DNA of 64,000 nucleotides from Balneolaceae bacterium (GTDB lineage: Bacteria > Bacteroidota > Rhodothermia > Balneolales > Balneolaceae), in assembly GCA_017640665.1 (NCBI GenBank), contig JAEPQE010000002.1, positions 434,001 through 498,000 on the forward strand, in the 5' to 3' direction. A model generated the notes under the pieces. It saw only the letters and a list, made by a program, of their open reading frames with translations, searched no databases and had not been told where the DNA came from. The translations under genes and the position numbers were made by a program. Of the stretch, positions 1 through 10,200 are shown piece by piece; the first letter of the stretch is position 1, and the number at the start of each line of letters is the position of its first letter.

Positions 1-959
1 GTAACTTCTTCCATGTCTTCTTTCTTGGAAGTGTCATTTTTAGCCGCATACCATTCCGGGGCTTCCGAAATATCAATACTCGCAAGTACAGGAATATTTC
101 GCTCTTTTAATTCATCAGCTTTGGCGTAGGCTTCCTTTCCTGAAACAATGACGATATCAAAGCCAAATTCATCCTGATATAAAAATAACCGCTCGATATC
201 TTCTTTATCATCAACGGTGAAGAACAATGGCTGAGATTTGTTTAACAGTGGAAACATCGCTTCCAGTACTTCATTCCTTTCCGGAGCGGGCATTTCAGGA
301 TTACCGGACTGATATTGAATATGCGTTTGCAAGGCTTCTGCATCGTACATAACCTGCCGAAATTTCGCCATAATTCCCATTTGAGTAGATGGGTAAACTC
401 GTCCTCTTGCTCTTTGATAACTCCCATGAATACCTATTGAGTTAGTAAATAAGCCTTCCTTTACTTGATCGGGTGATAATGTGAACACCTCAACTTGTCC
501 TGAAACCATATAACCTTCCAAACCTAATGCAGCGGTTGTAAATCCTGCCTTCATTGCGGCTTCAAAGTTTTTATCTGCTTCGAGGTGTTGAGAAGGTATT
601 CTTTCCGGCTGAACTCCAGCCAAATTGTAAGGGGCTTCTCCCGGACTCGAAGGATCTTCAGGATCCCTTGGTTGCGAAGGACTTCCCCATGTTGTAAATC
701 CATCGATAAAGCCAGGATAAAGATGCATTTCGTTATTTGCATCGGTTACATAGGCATCGAATGGAACAGTAACATTAGTACCAATGGCTTCGATGATTCC
801 ATCCCGCCAGACAATAGTAGCGGATTCTGTTACAGAACCATCGGTATTATGGATAGTGATGTTTGAAATTGCTTGCGCCGGAGTTTCCTGAGCTGAAAGT
901 AGTTGACCCGAAGAAACCAAGATGACCAGCGCAGCCAATACTCGAAATTTACGTTTCAT
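1..959 (-). CDS. Secreted amidohydrolase-like protein, N-terminal 319 codons (runs off the window)
   Basis: Translating the minus strand from the ATG at 959 gives an open frame to the window edge. It has a signal peptide ending near LLSAQ (about residue 24), a small beta-sandwich with the INxTxxDG-like start of amidohydrolases, and the PGFID strand at about residues 85-90. In active imidazolonepropionase-type amidohydrolases this strand is followed by the metal-binding HxH. Here it reads FIDGFTTWG, so both histidines are absent. The later part (GFTTAALGLEG, then VIVSGKEAY and IPVLASIDISE) follows the family barrel. I infer a periplasmic or exported amidohydrolase-fold protein that may be catalytically altered. 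The C-terminal half, which would hold the remaining metal ligands, is outside the window. The gene is preceded by a 91-bp gap with an inverted repeat at 963-1003. Confidence 0.75.
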   Translation of the reverse strand, partial: MKRKFRVLAALVILVSSGQLLSAQETPAQAISNITIHNTDGSVTESATIVWRDGIIEAIGTNVTVPFDAYVTDANNEMHLYPGFIDGFTTWGSPSQPRDPEDPSSPGEAPYNLAGVQPERIPSQHLEADKNFEAAMKAGFTTAALGLEGYMVSGQVEVFTLSPDQVKEGLFTNSIGIHGSYQRARGRVYPSTQMGIMAKFRQVMYDAEALQTHIQYQSGNPEMPAPERNEVLEAMFPLLNKSQPLFFTVDDKEDIERLFLYQDEFGFDIVIVSGKEAYAKADELKERNIPVLASIDISEAPEWYAAKNDTSKKEDMEEV

Positions 960-962
960 ATA

Positions 963-1003
963 AGCTGTTTTTTTCAAGGTTAAAGTAGAATGAAGAAACA
1001 GCT
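963..1003. repeat. Inverted repeat upstream of the amidohydrolase gene
   Basis: AGCTGTTT at 963-970 is matched exactly by AAACAGCT at 996-1003, with a 25-nt spacer. It lies directly before the start codon of the minus-strand gene ending at 959. It could be an operator or a 5' leader hairpin. There is no T-run after it in the minus direction that would make it a convincing terminator. Confidence 0.35.
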
Positions 1004-1044
1004 AAAAAGAGTCTAAAAAAAGAGTGGATTTATAAAATGACTAA

Positions 1045-1056
1045 TTCTAATTAGAA
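1045..1056. repeat. 12-bp perfect palindrome over a stop codon
   Basis: TTCTAATTAGAA is self-complementary and contains the TAA stop codon of the lipoprotein gene at 1051-1590. It is short and AT-rich, so it may be chance or part of a weak terminator. Confidence 0.25.
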
Positions 1057-1590
1057 ATGTTCAGCAAATCCGGGTGAAGATGAATATCCTCCCCAATACC
1101 TTGGGTGTCCGGTGAAGCCTTTTCCTAGTACTTCTCTGATTTGCGAACGGGTGATTTCAACCGAGGCAAACCCCCGGTAATAACCCTCTGTTGCCTTTGC
1201 AATTGATTGATTCAAGGATGCTGCCTCTTCCAATGCAGCATGGGCAGTACGAAGAATGATAATGAAATCTGCATTATCGGCATCAGTCGAACCAGCTTTT
1301 ACCATATCGGTTCTGATCTCTTCCGTAAGCAATGCGACATTCTTTTCCAGATTCAGGCGTGCTTGCTTTTCAGCTCTCTGAAGCGCGATGGTTGAATCAG
1401 CCGCTATTGCAGTAGCAAAACCAGAGTAGCTTAGACTATCTATTCCAAACTCGCTCGATGGATACCAGGATGGAAAAATAGAATCTGTTGCTGTGGTGTC
1501 AGACGATTCTACAGAGCCTGAGGAAGAAGCACATGCTCCTATTACGGTAATTATGATTACTGAGAGCGCCCCAAATTTAAAAAGCTTCAT
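1051..1590 (-). CDS. LPP20-like lipoprotein
   Basis: 179 aa. The first 20 residues form a lipoprotein signal peptide with the lipobox VIGAC (Cys20), followed by a Ser/Thr-rich linker (to about residue 40) typical of an exported lipoprotein. The body matches the LPP20/lipoprotein-20 fold by pattern: an alternating strand (YSGFATAIA), a long amphipathic helix (ALQRAEKQARLNLEKNVALL), a second helix, and a final strand YYRGFASVEITRSQI. Proteins of this fold sit on the outer membrane or surface. No enzymatic function is known for most. Its ATG follows the stop codon of the htrA-like gene with zero intervening bases (TAAATG), so the two are almost certainly co-translated. I infer a role in envelope maintenance together with that protease. 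Confidence 0.7.
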   Translation of the reverse strand: MKLFKFGALSVIIITVIGACASSSGSVESSDTTATDSIFPSWYPSSEFGIDSLSYSGFATAIAADSTIALQRAEKQARLNLEKNVALLTEEIRTDMVKAGSTDADNADFIIILRTAHAALEEAASLNQSIAKATEGYYRGFASVEITRSQIREVLGKGFTGHPRYWGGYSSSPGFAEHF

Positions 1591-3114
1591 TTAGTTTCGT
1601 TCTAATTCGATGTATCCCCGTGCATCTTCTTCGTTTAGCACTTCAAACATCACCGATTTATTGGTAGTTAGTTTCTTATTTATAAGTTCTTTTAAACGAT
1701 CGATATCTTCAACCTTTTCTTCATCAATCGTGATAATTTTTTGATTCTCTCTTAATCCTCTATTCCACGCTTCTGAGTATTTATATACATGAGTGATAAT
1801 CAGATCATATTCCTCTTCATTTTCAGGCTTAACTAAAGCCATCACACGAAAACCTAAATCAAATTCATGTACTTCTACGCCTGTATTCTCGCCTTCAGGA
1901 ATTTCATCAGGAACAATAGATTCGTCTTCAAAAGCCAGTTGTTCTTCCGGTGCAGGTTCTAACATTTTAAGTAAAACCATTTTATTCAGTTCGTTTCCAT
2001 CTCTCCAAATCCTCAAATCTACGGTATCTCCGGGTCTTAGCACGGCCACCTTCTCTTGTAGTTCATTTGACTCGTTTACAGGCTGCCCGTTTACTTCAAG
2101 CACAACGTCCCCTGCCCGAATACCTGAAAGAGCCGCAGCTCCATCGTTACTCACGGAAAGAATTTCCACGCCTTTCACTTCATCGAGACCAATATCGGTA
2201 GCCCGATCAAAATCGACAGCTCCAATACTTACTCCGAGTAACGCTCTTCTTACTTCTCCATACTGAATTAAATCTGTGGCAACTTTAATGGCGAGATTAC
2301 TGGGTACAGCAAATCCATATCCCTGATAGGCACCACTCTGTGAGGCTATAGCAGTATTAACTCCAACTAATTGACCACTTGTATTTACTAAAGCTCCACC
2401 ACTGTTACCTTTGTTAATAGCAGCATCGGTTTGAATGAAACTTTCGATTCGCATTCGGTCGTTAATAATCTGAACGTCTCTGCTCAATGCACTAACAATT
2501 CCGGCTGTTACAGTTGATCGAAGTCGAAATGGATTCCCAATGGCGAGCACCCATTCACCAACATCCACACTATCTGAATTTCCTACTGTTACAGCTTCAA
2601 TATTTTCCGCCTCAATTTTGATAACGGCCAAATCGGTACTGGGATCTTGCCCAACAAGTCTGGCATCGTATTCCCGTTTGTCATTCAATACAACTTTTAA
2701 TCCGTTTCGAACCGCGCCTTCAATCACATGGTAATTTGTGAGAATATAACCATCTGAAGTAATGACCACTCCTGAACCTACGGTACGTGCTCTGCGTGGA
2801 ACAATTCTATCCCATAGGCTTTCGCTGAAATCGTGGTTTTCGTCATCGGGAGCATCAACCGGGATAATAGTTTCGATGTAGACAACGGTTGGAGTAACTT
2901 CTTCCGCAATCTTTTTGAATACAAAGCGGGTATCAATTTTCCCAAGGTCCTCTTCGGTAAACAGAGGGGTTTCACTTTTCTTTACTTCCGTAATTTTCAC
3001 ATCCGAAAGTGGAGCTAAATCGGGGTTTATGGTATATAAGGCAAAGATAGTTCCGATTGAAACACCTACTAAAAGTAGTAGGATGCCTGTTAAATAAATA
3101 TCTCTTTTCTTCAT
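1591..3114 (-). CDS. HtrA/DegS-like membrane-anchored serine protease with PDZ domains
   Basis: 507 aa. One N-terminal membrane anchor (about residues 7-28) puts the protease in the periplasm. The trypsin-like domain carries the full triad: His129 (TNYHVIEG), Asp161 (STDLAVI) and Ser238 (GNSGGALV). A first PDZ domain follows at about 290-375 (GVEILSVSNDGAAALSGIRAGD). A second PDZ-like domain lies at about 415-500, after an acidic Glu/Pro-rich linker. The family (DegP/DegQ/DegS) degrades or senses misfolded envelope proteins. The anchor plus two PDZ domains differs from DegS, which has one PDZ. The start codon overlaps the recO stop (ATGA), and the stop abuts the lipoprotein start, so the three genes form one translational unit. 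The gene could also be called degQ; I leave the symbol empty. Confidence 0.9.
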   Translation of the reverse strand: MKKRDIYLTGILLLLVGVSIGTIFALYTINPDLAPLSDVKITEVKKSETPLFTEEDLGKIDTRFVFKKIAEEVTPTVVYIETIIPVDAPDDENHDFSESLWDRIVPRRARTVGSGVVITSDGYILTNYHVIEGAVRNGLKVVLNDKREYDARLVGQDPSTDLAVIKIEAENIEAVTVGNSDSVDVGEWVLAIGNPFRLRSTVTAGIVSALSRDVQIINDRMRIESFIQTDAAINKGNSGGALVNTSGQLVGVNTAIASQSGAYQGYGFAVPSNLAIKVATDLIQYGEVRRALLGVSIGAVDFDRATDIGLDEVKGVEILSVSNDGAAALSGIRAGDVVLEVNGQPVNESNELQEKVAVLRPGDTVDLRIWRDGNELNKMVLLKMLEPAPEEQLAFEDESIVPDEIPEGENTGVEVHEFDLGFRVMALVKPENEEEYDLIITHVYKYSEAWNRGLRENQKIITIDEEKVEDIDRLKELINKKLTTNKSVMFEVLNEEDARGYIELERN

Positions 3115-3851
3115 TTGCTTTCCTGCAACATCTGTTCAAAAATTGAGTCTGATCGCCGCTCTTTATAACCTTCAATGTGGTACTTAAAGTATACATCCAA
3201 ATGGCGAATTAATTGCTTTAGTTCCCCTCCATATAAGCCAAGCGAGAGAACTGCCCGGTTTTTAGATGCAATCGATTCTTTCAAAAAACGTGCCTGTAAG
3301 ACGGTTAATTTATACGAAAGTTCCGAATCAATTGCATTCGAAATTGTTCCTTCGGCAATATTTAAGTACACATCTTTAGTTAGAATGGTATTTCTGTCAT
3401 CTAAATCGAAGCCACATAACTCTGCACAGCGCAACTGATTATAGCAAAATACAGAGGGTTGAACCTCTTCCTCTTCTCCCAGCCAAGGGATGAATCTTGC
3501 CAAAAAATTATATACAGGTGTGTTGACTTCATTTTCATGAACTAGCTGGGAAGCCAACTCCAAAGTAGCATACATGATCGCTGCTCTATCAAAATGAATC
3601 CGGAAATTTGGAGTTGAATAAGAAATGGAGGCTTCGGTAAGACTTTGAACTCCTCGGGTTGATTTGTAGTAATAAACTACGTCCAAGATGTTGCCAATTT
3701 CAATGAGTCCGGAGAGCTTACTCTTTGGCCTTTTTGCTCCTCGGGCTATTAGCGCAATTTTACCGTGCTCTTTGCTAAGAACTGTAAGTATTTTACTTGA
3801 TTCCTGATAGTCGACCGAGCGAAGAATAATTACCTGAGTTTGAGTGATCAT
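3111..3851 (-). CDS. recO: DNA repair protein RecO
   Basis: 246 aa, the usual length. The N-terminal OB fold is recognisable: the start ITQTQVIILRSVDYQESSK, then KEHGKIALIARGAKRPKSKL, which is the diagnostic RecO segment. The helical C-terminal part contains three cysteines in FCYNQLRCAELCG (about residues 135-147), where some RecO proteins bind zinc, though I do not see a complete four-cysteine set. RecO anneals single strands and loads RecA with RecR. It starts 46 bp after the response-regulator gene and overlaps the next gene by 4 bp, so it heads a recO-protease-lipoprotein unit. Confidence 0.93.
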   Translation of the reverse strand: MITQTQVIILRSVDYQESSKILTVLSKEHGKIALIARGAKRPKSKLSGLIEIGNILDVVYYYKSTRGVQSLTEASISYSTPNFRIHFDRAAIMYATLELASQLVHENEVNTPVYNFLARFIPWLGEEEEVQPSVFCYNQLRCAELCGFDLDDRNTILTKDVYLNIAEGTISNAIDSELSYKLTVLQARFLKESIASKNRAVLSLGLYGGELKQLIRHLDVYFKYHIEGYKERRSDSIFEQMLQESK

Positions 3852-3897
3852 CTCTCAACATATTCTTCATATTATTTAAAAGAAAGCGTATTACCGA

Positions 3898-4284
3898 TTA
3901 TTTCTTGGTTTCCAACACATAGTTTACCGCGTTTCTAAGTTTTTCGACAGAAACCGGTTTATCAAGCATATTGGTAGCTCCTAACTCTGTAGCCTTATTC
4001 TTCATTCGTTCACTCGAAGTTGAAGAGATATAAATAAACGGTATTGAATATTCAGAAAAGTTCTTCTTTACGTATTCGTTAAATTCAAAACCATCCATAA
4101 AGGGCATTTCAATATCAGAAATAATGAGCGCAGGACGAACGTACCTTAACATATCGGCCGCTTTTCTTCCATGTTCGAATAACATCACCATGAATCCATG
4201 ATTCTGAAGAATTCTTCTAATTAACATTCCGTAAGCGTTGTTGTCTTCAACTACAAATACAAGTGGCTTTTTATTCATTTTCAT
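3898..4284 (-). CDS. Single-domain response regulator (CheY-like receiver)
   Basis: 128 aa from the chosen ATG, a receiver domain only. Acidic pocket Glu13-Asp14 (VVEDN), phospho-acceptor Asp57 (ISDIEMP), Ser/Thr switch around residue 88 (YISSTS) and Lys109 (LDKPV) are all present, so it should be phosphorylatable. There is no output domain. The start is set by a strong Shine-Dalgarno AAGGAG at 4291-4296, 6 nt before the ATG at 4284; an in-frame TTG at 4305 gives a longer but unsupported N-terminus. The Shine-Dalgarno overlaps the stop codon of the 3040-aa surface protein (stop 4295-4297), so translation is coupled. I infer it controls or reports on the surface operon. No cognate kinase lies adjacent; a hybrid kinase is found far away at 40385. 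Confidence 0.92.
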   Translation of the reverse strand: MKMNKKPLVFVVEDNNAYGMLIRRILQNHGFMVMLFEHGRKAADMLRYVRPALIISDIEMPFMDGFEFNEYVKKNFSEYSIPFIYISSTSSERMKNKATELGATNMLDKPVSVEKLRNAVNYVLETKK

Positions 4285-4288
4285 CGTT

Positions 4289-4296
4289 CTCTCCTT
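4289..4296 (-). promoter_or_regulatory. Shine-Dalgarno that fixes the response-regulator start
   Basis: Read on the minus strand, AAGGAGAG starts inside the TAA stop of the giant surface protein and lies 4 nt before ATG 4284. It decides the start codon and ties production of the regulator to translation of the upstream gene. Confidence 0.75.
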
Positions 4297-7200
4297 AATT
4301 GTCAATTTTTACTGTGAACGTTACAGTACCCGTTTTTCCGGGATCCAAAGTTCCGCTGAATGTCCATTTCAGGGAACCGGAGGCTCCTACACTTGGAGCG
4401 GTAATAGTGCAGTTTGTAATGCCGGTAGGCAAAGTTCCACAACTGCTTGATACATAAGTGGTATAGTTTGGTATTACATCAATGATTTCTACCTGTGAGA
4501 TAGGCTCATCACCCAGGTTTTCGTAATTGATTGAATAAACAAGATTCGCGCCAGGAAGAGCTTGCGTTTTGTCTACTGATTTGAGTATTACAAGTCCTGC
4601 TTCTTCTGAACCAACGGTTGTTAGATCAGTTCTCGCAAGTATCTCTTGAATAGTTGGAGATGTATTAGCAAAATCAAAAGTAGCTGTTATGGTAGTTAAA
4701 TTCGAGGCTCCATCATTCAATCCGTTGGGTGCGGTAACCTTTAATAACAAACAAACATCCTGACCGGCTGTAACCGAAACTGCAGCAGTTGATAATAGAA
4801 TTGGTTCTCCGGAATCAATTTCCCCACTGCAATTCAAATCTTGATATAGAACTACCGGCCATGACGGATTACTTGGGCTATTCACTGAACCAGTTGTAAA
4901 AGTAACATCCCCTGCTGTATTTGCATCAAAAACATGCTGGAATACTACAACTGCACCCGGCAATACAGTTCGTTCTCCATCGGTAAGAAGCCTGCTCACA
5001 GAAACATCTGCGAAATCAACTCCTGTGTATACGGTACCTAATGAAATGCTGAAGGTTGTTTCATCGGTTGAAATACTATAGCTACCTCCTGTTGTTCCCG
5101 CTGAACCTCCTGTTGAAATCTTCTCCGTTCCGTTTGTTTCCACTACTTTAACAGTACCTCCTTCTCCAACAGTAGAAGCCGGTACGAATAGCGAATAGGT
5201 TCCATTAGCTGCAGTTACAACCTGTTCGATCAAGATATTTGTGGAAGTAACCACTTTCACGGTTTGAGATTCAAAACCGATTTCTCCTCCGTTTTGTATT
5301 CCATCGTTAGCTGTTCCATCAGCTATTCCATTATCATTGAATACTTTACCAGAAATCTTTATTCCTTCGTAGTCTCCGAAATTCTGGAATACAGGAAGAT
5401 TGTTTACCGTAACTGAACGCAGGTTTGGAGTGGTTGAAATAAATCCATCAGGATCAACTTCAGCAGGAGTACAGATATCAGGGGTTGGGATACTTTGCCC
5501 GAATGATTCAATCAAATTATATGATCCGTTTAATACATTCGTAAACTGATATTGACCCTGAGAATTTGTAAGCACACTCTTACAGTTATTCTGAGCCACA
5601 TCATAAAGCACCATGGTTACGTTTTCGAGTCCAGGCTCTGAGGCATCCTGAATCATATTATGGTTAAGATCGTGATAGACAACCCCGCTGATTCCAACAC
5701 CGGTTGGAACAACACGTGAATTAGCACTGAATTCTGAAGTGTTATTAGCCGAGCTTATCGCCGTGGCTGTGATTCGATCATTGAAAGCCAATGAAACGGA
5801 GCCTGAAACCGGTATATCCACACTGAAAGTTCCGCTGGAATTTGTAGTTATGGTTCCAATATAATAGCGGCCTTCGCCATGTGGTTGATTTTGAGTGCCT
5901 CCTACCTCAACAAGCCCGGCATTATCTCCATCATTATCCGCCTTGAATACTTCTATTGTATACACTCCCTGAAGTTTGGTGGATGTAGTACCTATATATC
6001 CTTCCACATGAAGCACGTTGTTTTCAAGAGTTGATAATGTAAATACTGGGTAATCTATTCCTCGGTTTGGTGTAGTTGATGAACTTTGAAGCACGCCATC
6101 ATTTGGAGAAACTCCATCCGCAATACCGGAACCACCATATACTACATCAATTGAAATACCATGGTTGCTGTAAATACTATTCCGGGTTATTCTGATTCCC
6201 TGCTGAGTTATTGAGTTGGGAGACGTAAGCTTAATACCTGCTCCTTCTTTTTGGGAAGCAGAACTGAAATTAGTTCCGTTTCCATGAATTATATTTTTCT
6301 CAATCAGTGAGCTTGTAACATTATTTAGTATGGTGATTCCAGCAACAGCATGATTTCGAATCGTGTTGTTTCGAATGGTGTTCCCGGAACTAAGCCCCGA
6401 ATTTGCCCCAATCTCGATTCCACTTCCTCCATTTACTGACGCACTTCCCGAATTACCAGCTCCCTGAATCAGGTTTTGGGTGATCGTCCAGGTACCCGGT
6501 CCTTCAATTCCATCCGCATCGGATTCACTTAAAGCCATTTGAGCTAATTCGTTTTTATGGACAGTGATTGATGCAGAACCATTAGACGAGTTAATTCCCG
6601 AGCCAGTTAAATACCCGATATAGTTCTCCTGAATCAATGTTGACCCTGAACCGCTGCCATTAAATTCTACACCTGTGCCCGCTCTTTGAGCGCCGGAAGG
6701 ATCAGCTCCATTTGCTCTCGCTCCAATCAGGTTTTTCTCGATGATACCTCCGGATGCACTTTGAACCCTGATTCCAGCATCGCCATTAAAAATCGCAACA
6801 TGTCGGATTGCAAACGCCCCTGTAGTATTTACCAGCAATGCATTTAGTCCTGCATCTCCAAGGTCGATTTCAAATTCTTTTCGGGTAACAGTGTTCAGGG
6901 AAATATTATCAATACCTACTGAGCCACCCGTACCAACCGTTCCTGCATTATCATCTCTCGTAGATGTAGGCGCGTTTAATTGATAAGCTGTACCGTTAAT
7001 GGTTGTTAGTGGATCGACGATAGCAGGTAGTTCACTTCCCAGACTATATCTCCACCAATTTCCTCCTCCGCCTGAATTATTTGTTGGAACCGCGGGAATA
7101 AACCGCATGGTATTTGCACCGGAAATGGCGTTAGCATTCAGAATAAACTGTCTGAGAGACCCTTGTGATACTCTTGCTGCACTTCCGTCCTGATCGGTAT

Positions 7201-10200
7201 CAGAAACCTGAGTAACTACATTGAAACTGAATCCAAAGTCGATGGAGGTGATTTCTGAACCAGTTACTGTAACTTTGGCTACATGCTCTGCATTTGCTAA
7301 ATCGGAAGGAACAGGGGTGGTTGAAATATTATCGGATTGAGCTCCTCTTCGACCTCCAAAACAATGTCCGGCAGTTGTTTTTATGTTAAACGCTCCAGTT
7401 CCATCTTCACAAAGACCACCAATAGGTGCGTATGTTTGTTCCGCCCAGCTTGTCCCATCAGTAAGTTCTCCGGTTTTAGAATCTACTGCAATCCAGTAAT
7501 CCCCATCATCACCAATCTGGAAAGTATATTTCCCAAGATTATTAGTAGTCGTAGTGGTTTCGTAGGTATCATCATTTCCATCGGCCACCCCATCGCCACC
7601 ATCTTTAAACAAGTGAACTTCTACATTTTCAAGTGCTTGTTGGTCTCCGCTGGCGTCACCAAAATTCGCATCATCGCTAAAGCCGTTTCCGGTTTTATCC
7701 TCAAACACAGTTCCGCTAATTGGTATACTTATATATATAGTAACCGCTGAGGTATCATTGGCAACCACAGGATCACTTTGGTTCAATCCTTGAATAAATG
7801 CTTTATTAATAAGTGAGTCCTGAGCAATCCCTGAGTTTACTGTTGTCTCTAACATAAGGGTAGCCGAACTAGTATTATTGAGTGATCCAACCGCCCAGAT
7901 TTTAGTGATCTGATTGTATGTACCCTGACTTGGAGTAGCTTGAACAAGTGTTAATCCTGCTGGCAGAGTTTCATTGATATCAAGTTCTGTAGCTGGTTCA
8001 GGGCCATTATTTGTAACCGTAATAGTAAAATTAACGGTCTCATTGGCTAACGGATTTGCCTGATCTACAGATTTCGAAACAGAAATATCAGCATCACGGG
8101 TAGTAGTAAAAGGAGTGTCAAAATCTTGATTTCTACATTGTGTAAAATCAATATCGACTAAACGATCATCTGAATATCCACCTGTGGTGTACGATCCCGT
8201 TCTTAAATCGAAAGTAGAAGTATAGTTATACACAATGTATGCCATGTGATCGGTATCAAAAGTCCCATTCCCATCAGTTGTCACACTTGATTCAAATAGT
8301 TGGAAAGCCCCGGCAGTTGAAACACCCAGATTTGTTGCAAACTCAACGGTATTTGATTGATTCTGTGCAAAGCCCAAATAATCACGAATGGTTTGCCCCC
8401 CTCCCTGATTGCTTCCGTCAATATCCAACCCTGTAAGTGCGAAGTCTCGTTTTACAGGAATATTGGTACCCGTTTGAACTAAGGTAATTTTATAGTCGAT
8501 ATAGCCTCCACCTGCATTTGCAGTAAAGAACGGACTGAAGTTTGCCGGCGAATTTGCAAGTCCGTCATCATCAATATCATCCAGAGTCGCATTATTAATT
8601 GCGATTACCTTAACTAAGGCATCTACCCCTGAAGTAACATTAGTAAATCGATACAAGGCATTTACCTGAAGAGGCACCCCTTGTTCAAGACTAGGGTTCT
8701 GAAAAGAGAATAACGGTGGTTCATTACAAGACAAGCCTGAACCCGGATCAAAAACTATTATATCAACACTTCCCGAGTTGTTCGCCTGATTCCCATCTGT
8801 ACCTGAATTGTTGGTAAGCGACGCCGTATTCGTTATTGTATTCCCTTGCTGCCCGCTATTTACTATCGCTTTTAATGTAAGAACAGCAGATTGCTGACCT
8901 GATAGGGTTCCTAAGTCCCAAACTTCTGTTGAAGTATTATAGCTACCAATAGTTGCAGAAACAGAAGCATTATCTAGTGTTAAACCAGTTGGAATCTGAT
9001 CTGTAATCTCAATATTACCTACCGAATTTCCCTGCTCATTCTTAGCCGTGATAGTATAAGTGACGGTATCTCCTACCGAAGGGGTTACAAAGTCTACTGC
9101 TTTAGTTACCGAGATATCAACAATATCAGATGAGGTAGGACTACTAAAGTTATTGATTACACACGGTTCAAAATTGAACGCGAAAAGTCGCTGTAGAAAC
9201 CCATTTTCTGTTGGATCTTTAATACCTGCTCTGATTCTGAATTTAGGTTCGTTAGTGTAGGTCGTATAGGCTAAATTATCGGTATTTTGAGGATCTATCC
9301 CGTTTACTACCACCGGTTGAGCCGATTCAAATGTGGTGAAAATCCCTTCTGTATCCTGGATAAGATCGGTATTGGTTTCTACTGTAAAAGAAGTAAGCCT
9401 TTGGAATCCTGCAAATTCACGGGCACCATTAGGATCACCATCCACATCAACAGCAGAGGCAGCAAAGGTTAGATATCTGGGATTTCCGGTGGCTGAGTCG
9501 TAGAATGAAACTTCAAAATCGATGAATCCTTCACTCAGGTTTTTATTATCAGCTTCGATCTGAGGTTGGAACCAGCCATCAACTCCACCTGAAGCAATCT
9601 GATCGAAGTTTACTAGTATGGCATTATTAACAGTGATTATTTCAAACTCAGCATAAACGCCTGTTGTGATAGAGTTGAAACGATAAACAGCGCCAACCTG
9701 CCCTGCTGAACCACTTTGCAAGGTAGACCCTGTGAACGACAAACTTGGCACTTCTGAACAGTTTGTTGGGAAGCCCGGGCTTACTACATCAATTAATTGA
9801 GAAACTGTATTATTCGAAGAAACGGGATCGGTTTCGTTTACCGAATTAACATCCACAGAATTGGTAATTTGATTCCCTTCGGTACCAGCATCCACACTTA
9901 CTGTAATAGTCAGGGTCTCTGACTGACCATTATTGAGGTTTCCAATAGTCCAGATTCCGGTACTGTTAGAATAACTTCCGGAAGAAGCCGACGAAGTTAC
10001 ATAAGTAAGACCTGATGGAATCTGATCAATAACAGTTAAGCCACTTGCTGCTTTTGGCCCATTGTTGGTTGCGGTTATTGTGAATGTAAGCAACTGACCT
10101 TCCAGCGCTGTATTATCATCTACCGAAATTCCCAATTCAACATCTGCTGATTCTGGCACTACCGTTACCCCAGCCGAAGCCGAGTTATTGCCCAGCTCGG

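Noticed and set aside
1793-2266. 157-codon plus-strand frame inside the HtrA-like gene
   Set aside because: Ser/Thr/Pro-rich shadow of a well-supported gene on the other strand; the same holds for the other opposite-strand frames inside the giant genes.
4284-4305. TTG start giving a longer response regulator
   Set aside because: ATG 4284 has a full Shine-Dalgarno at the right distance; the TTG has none.
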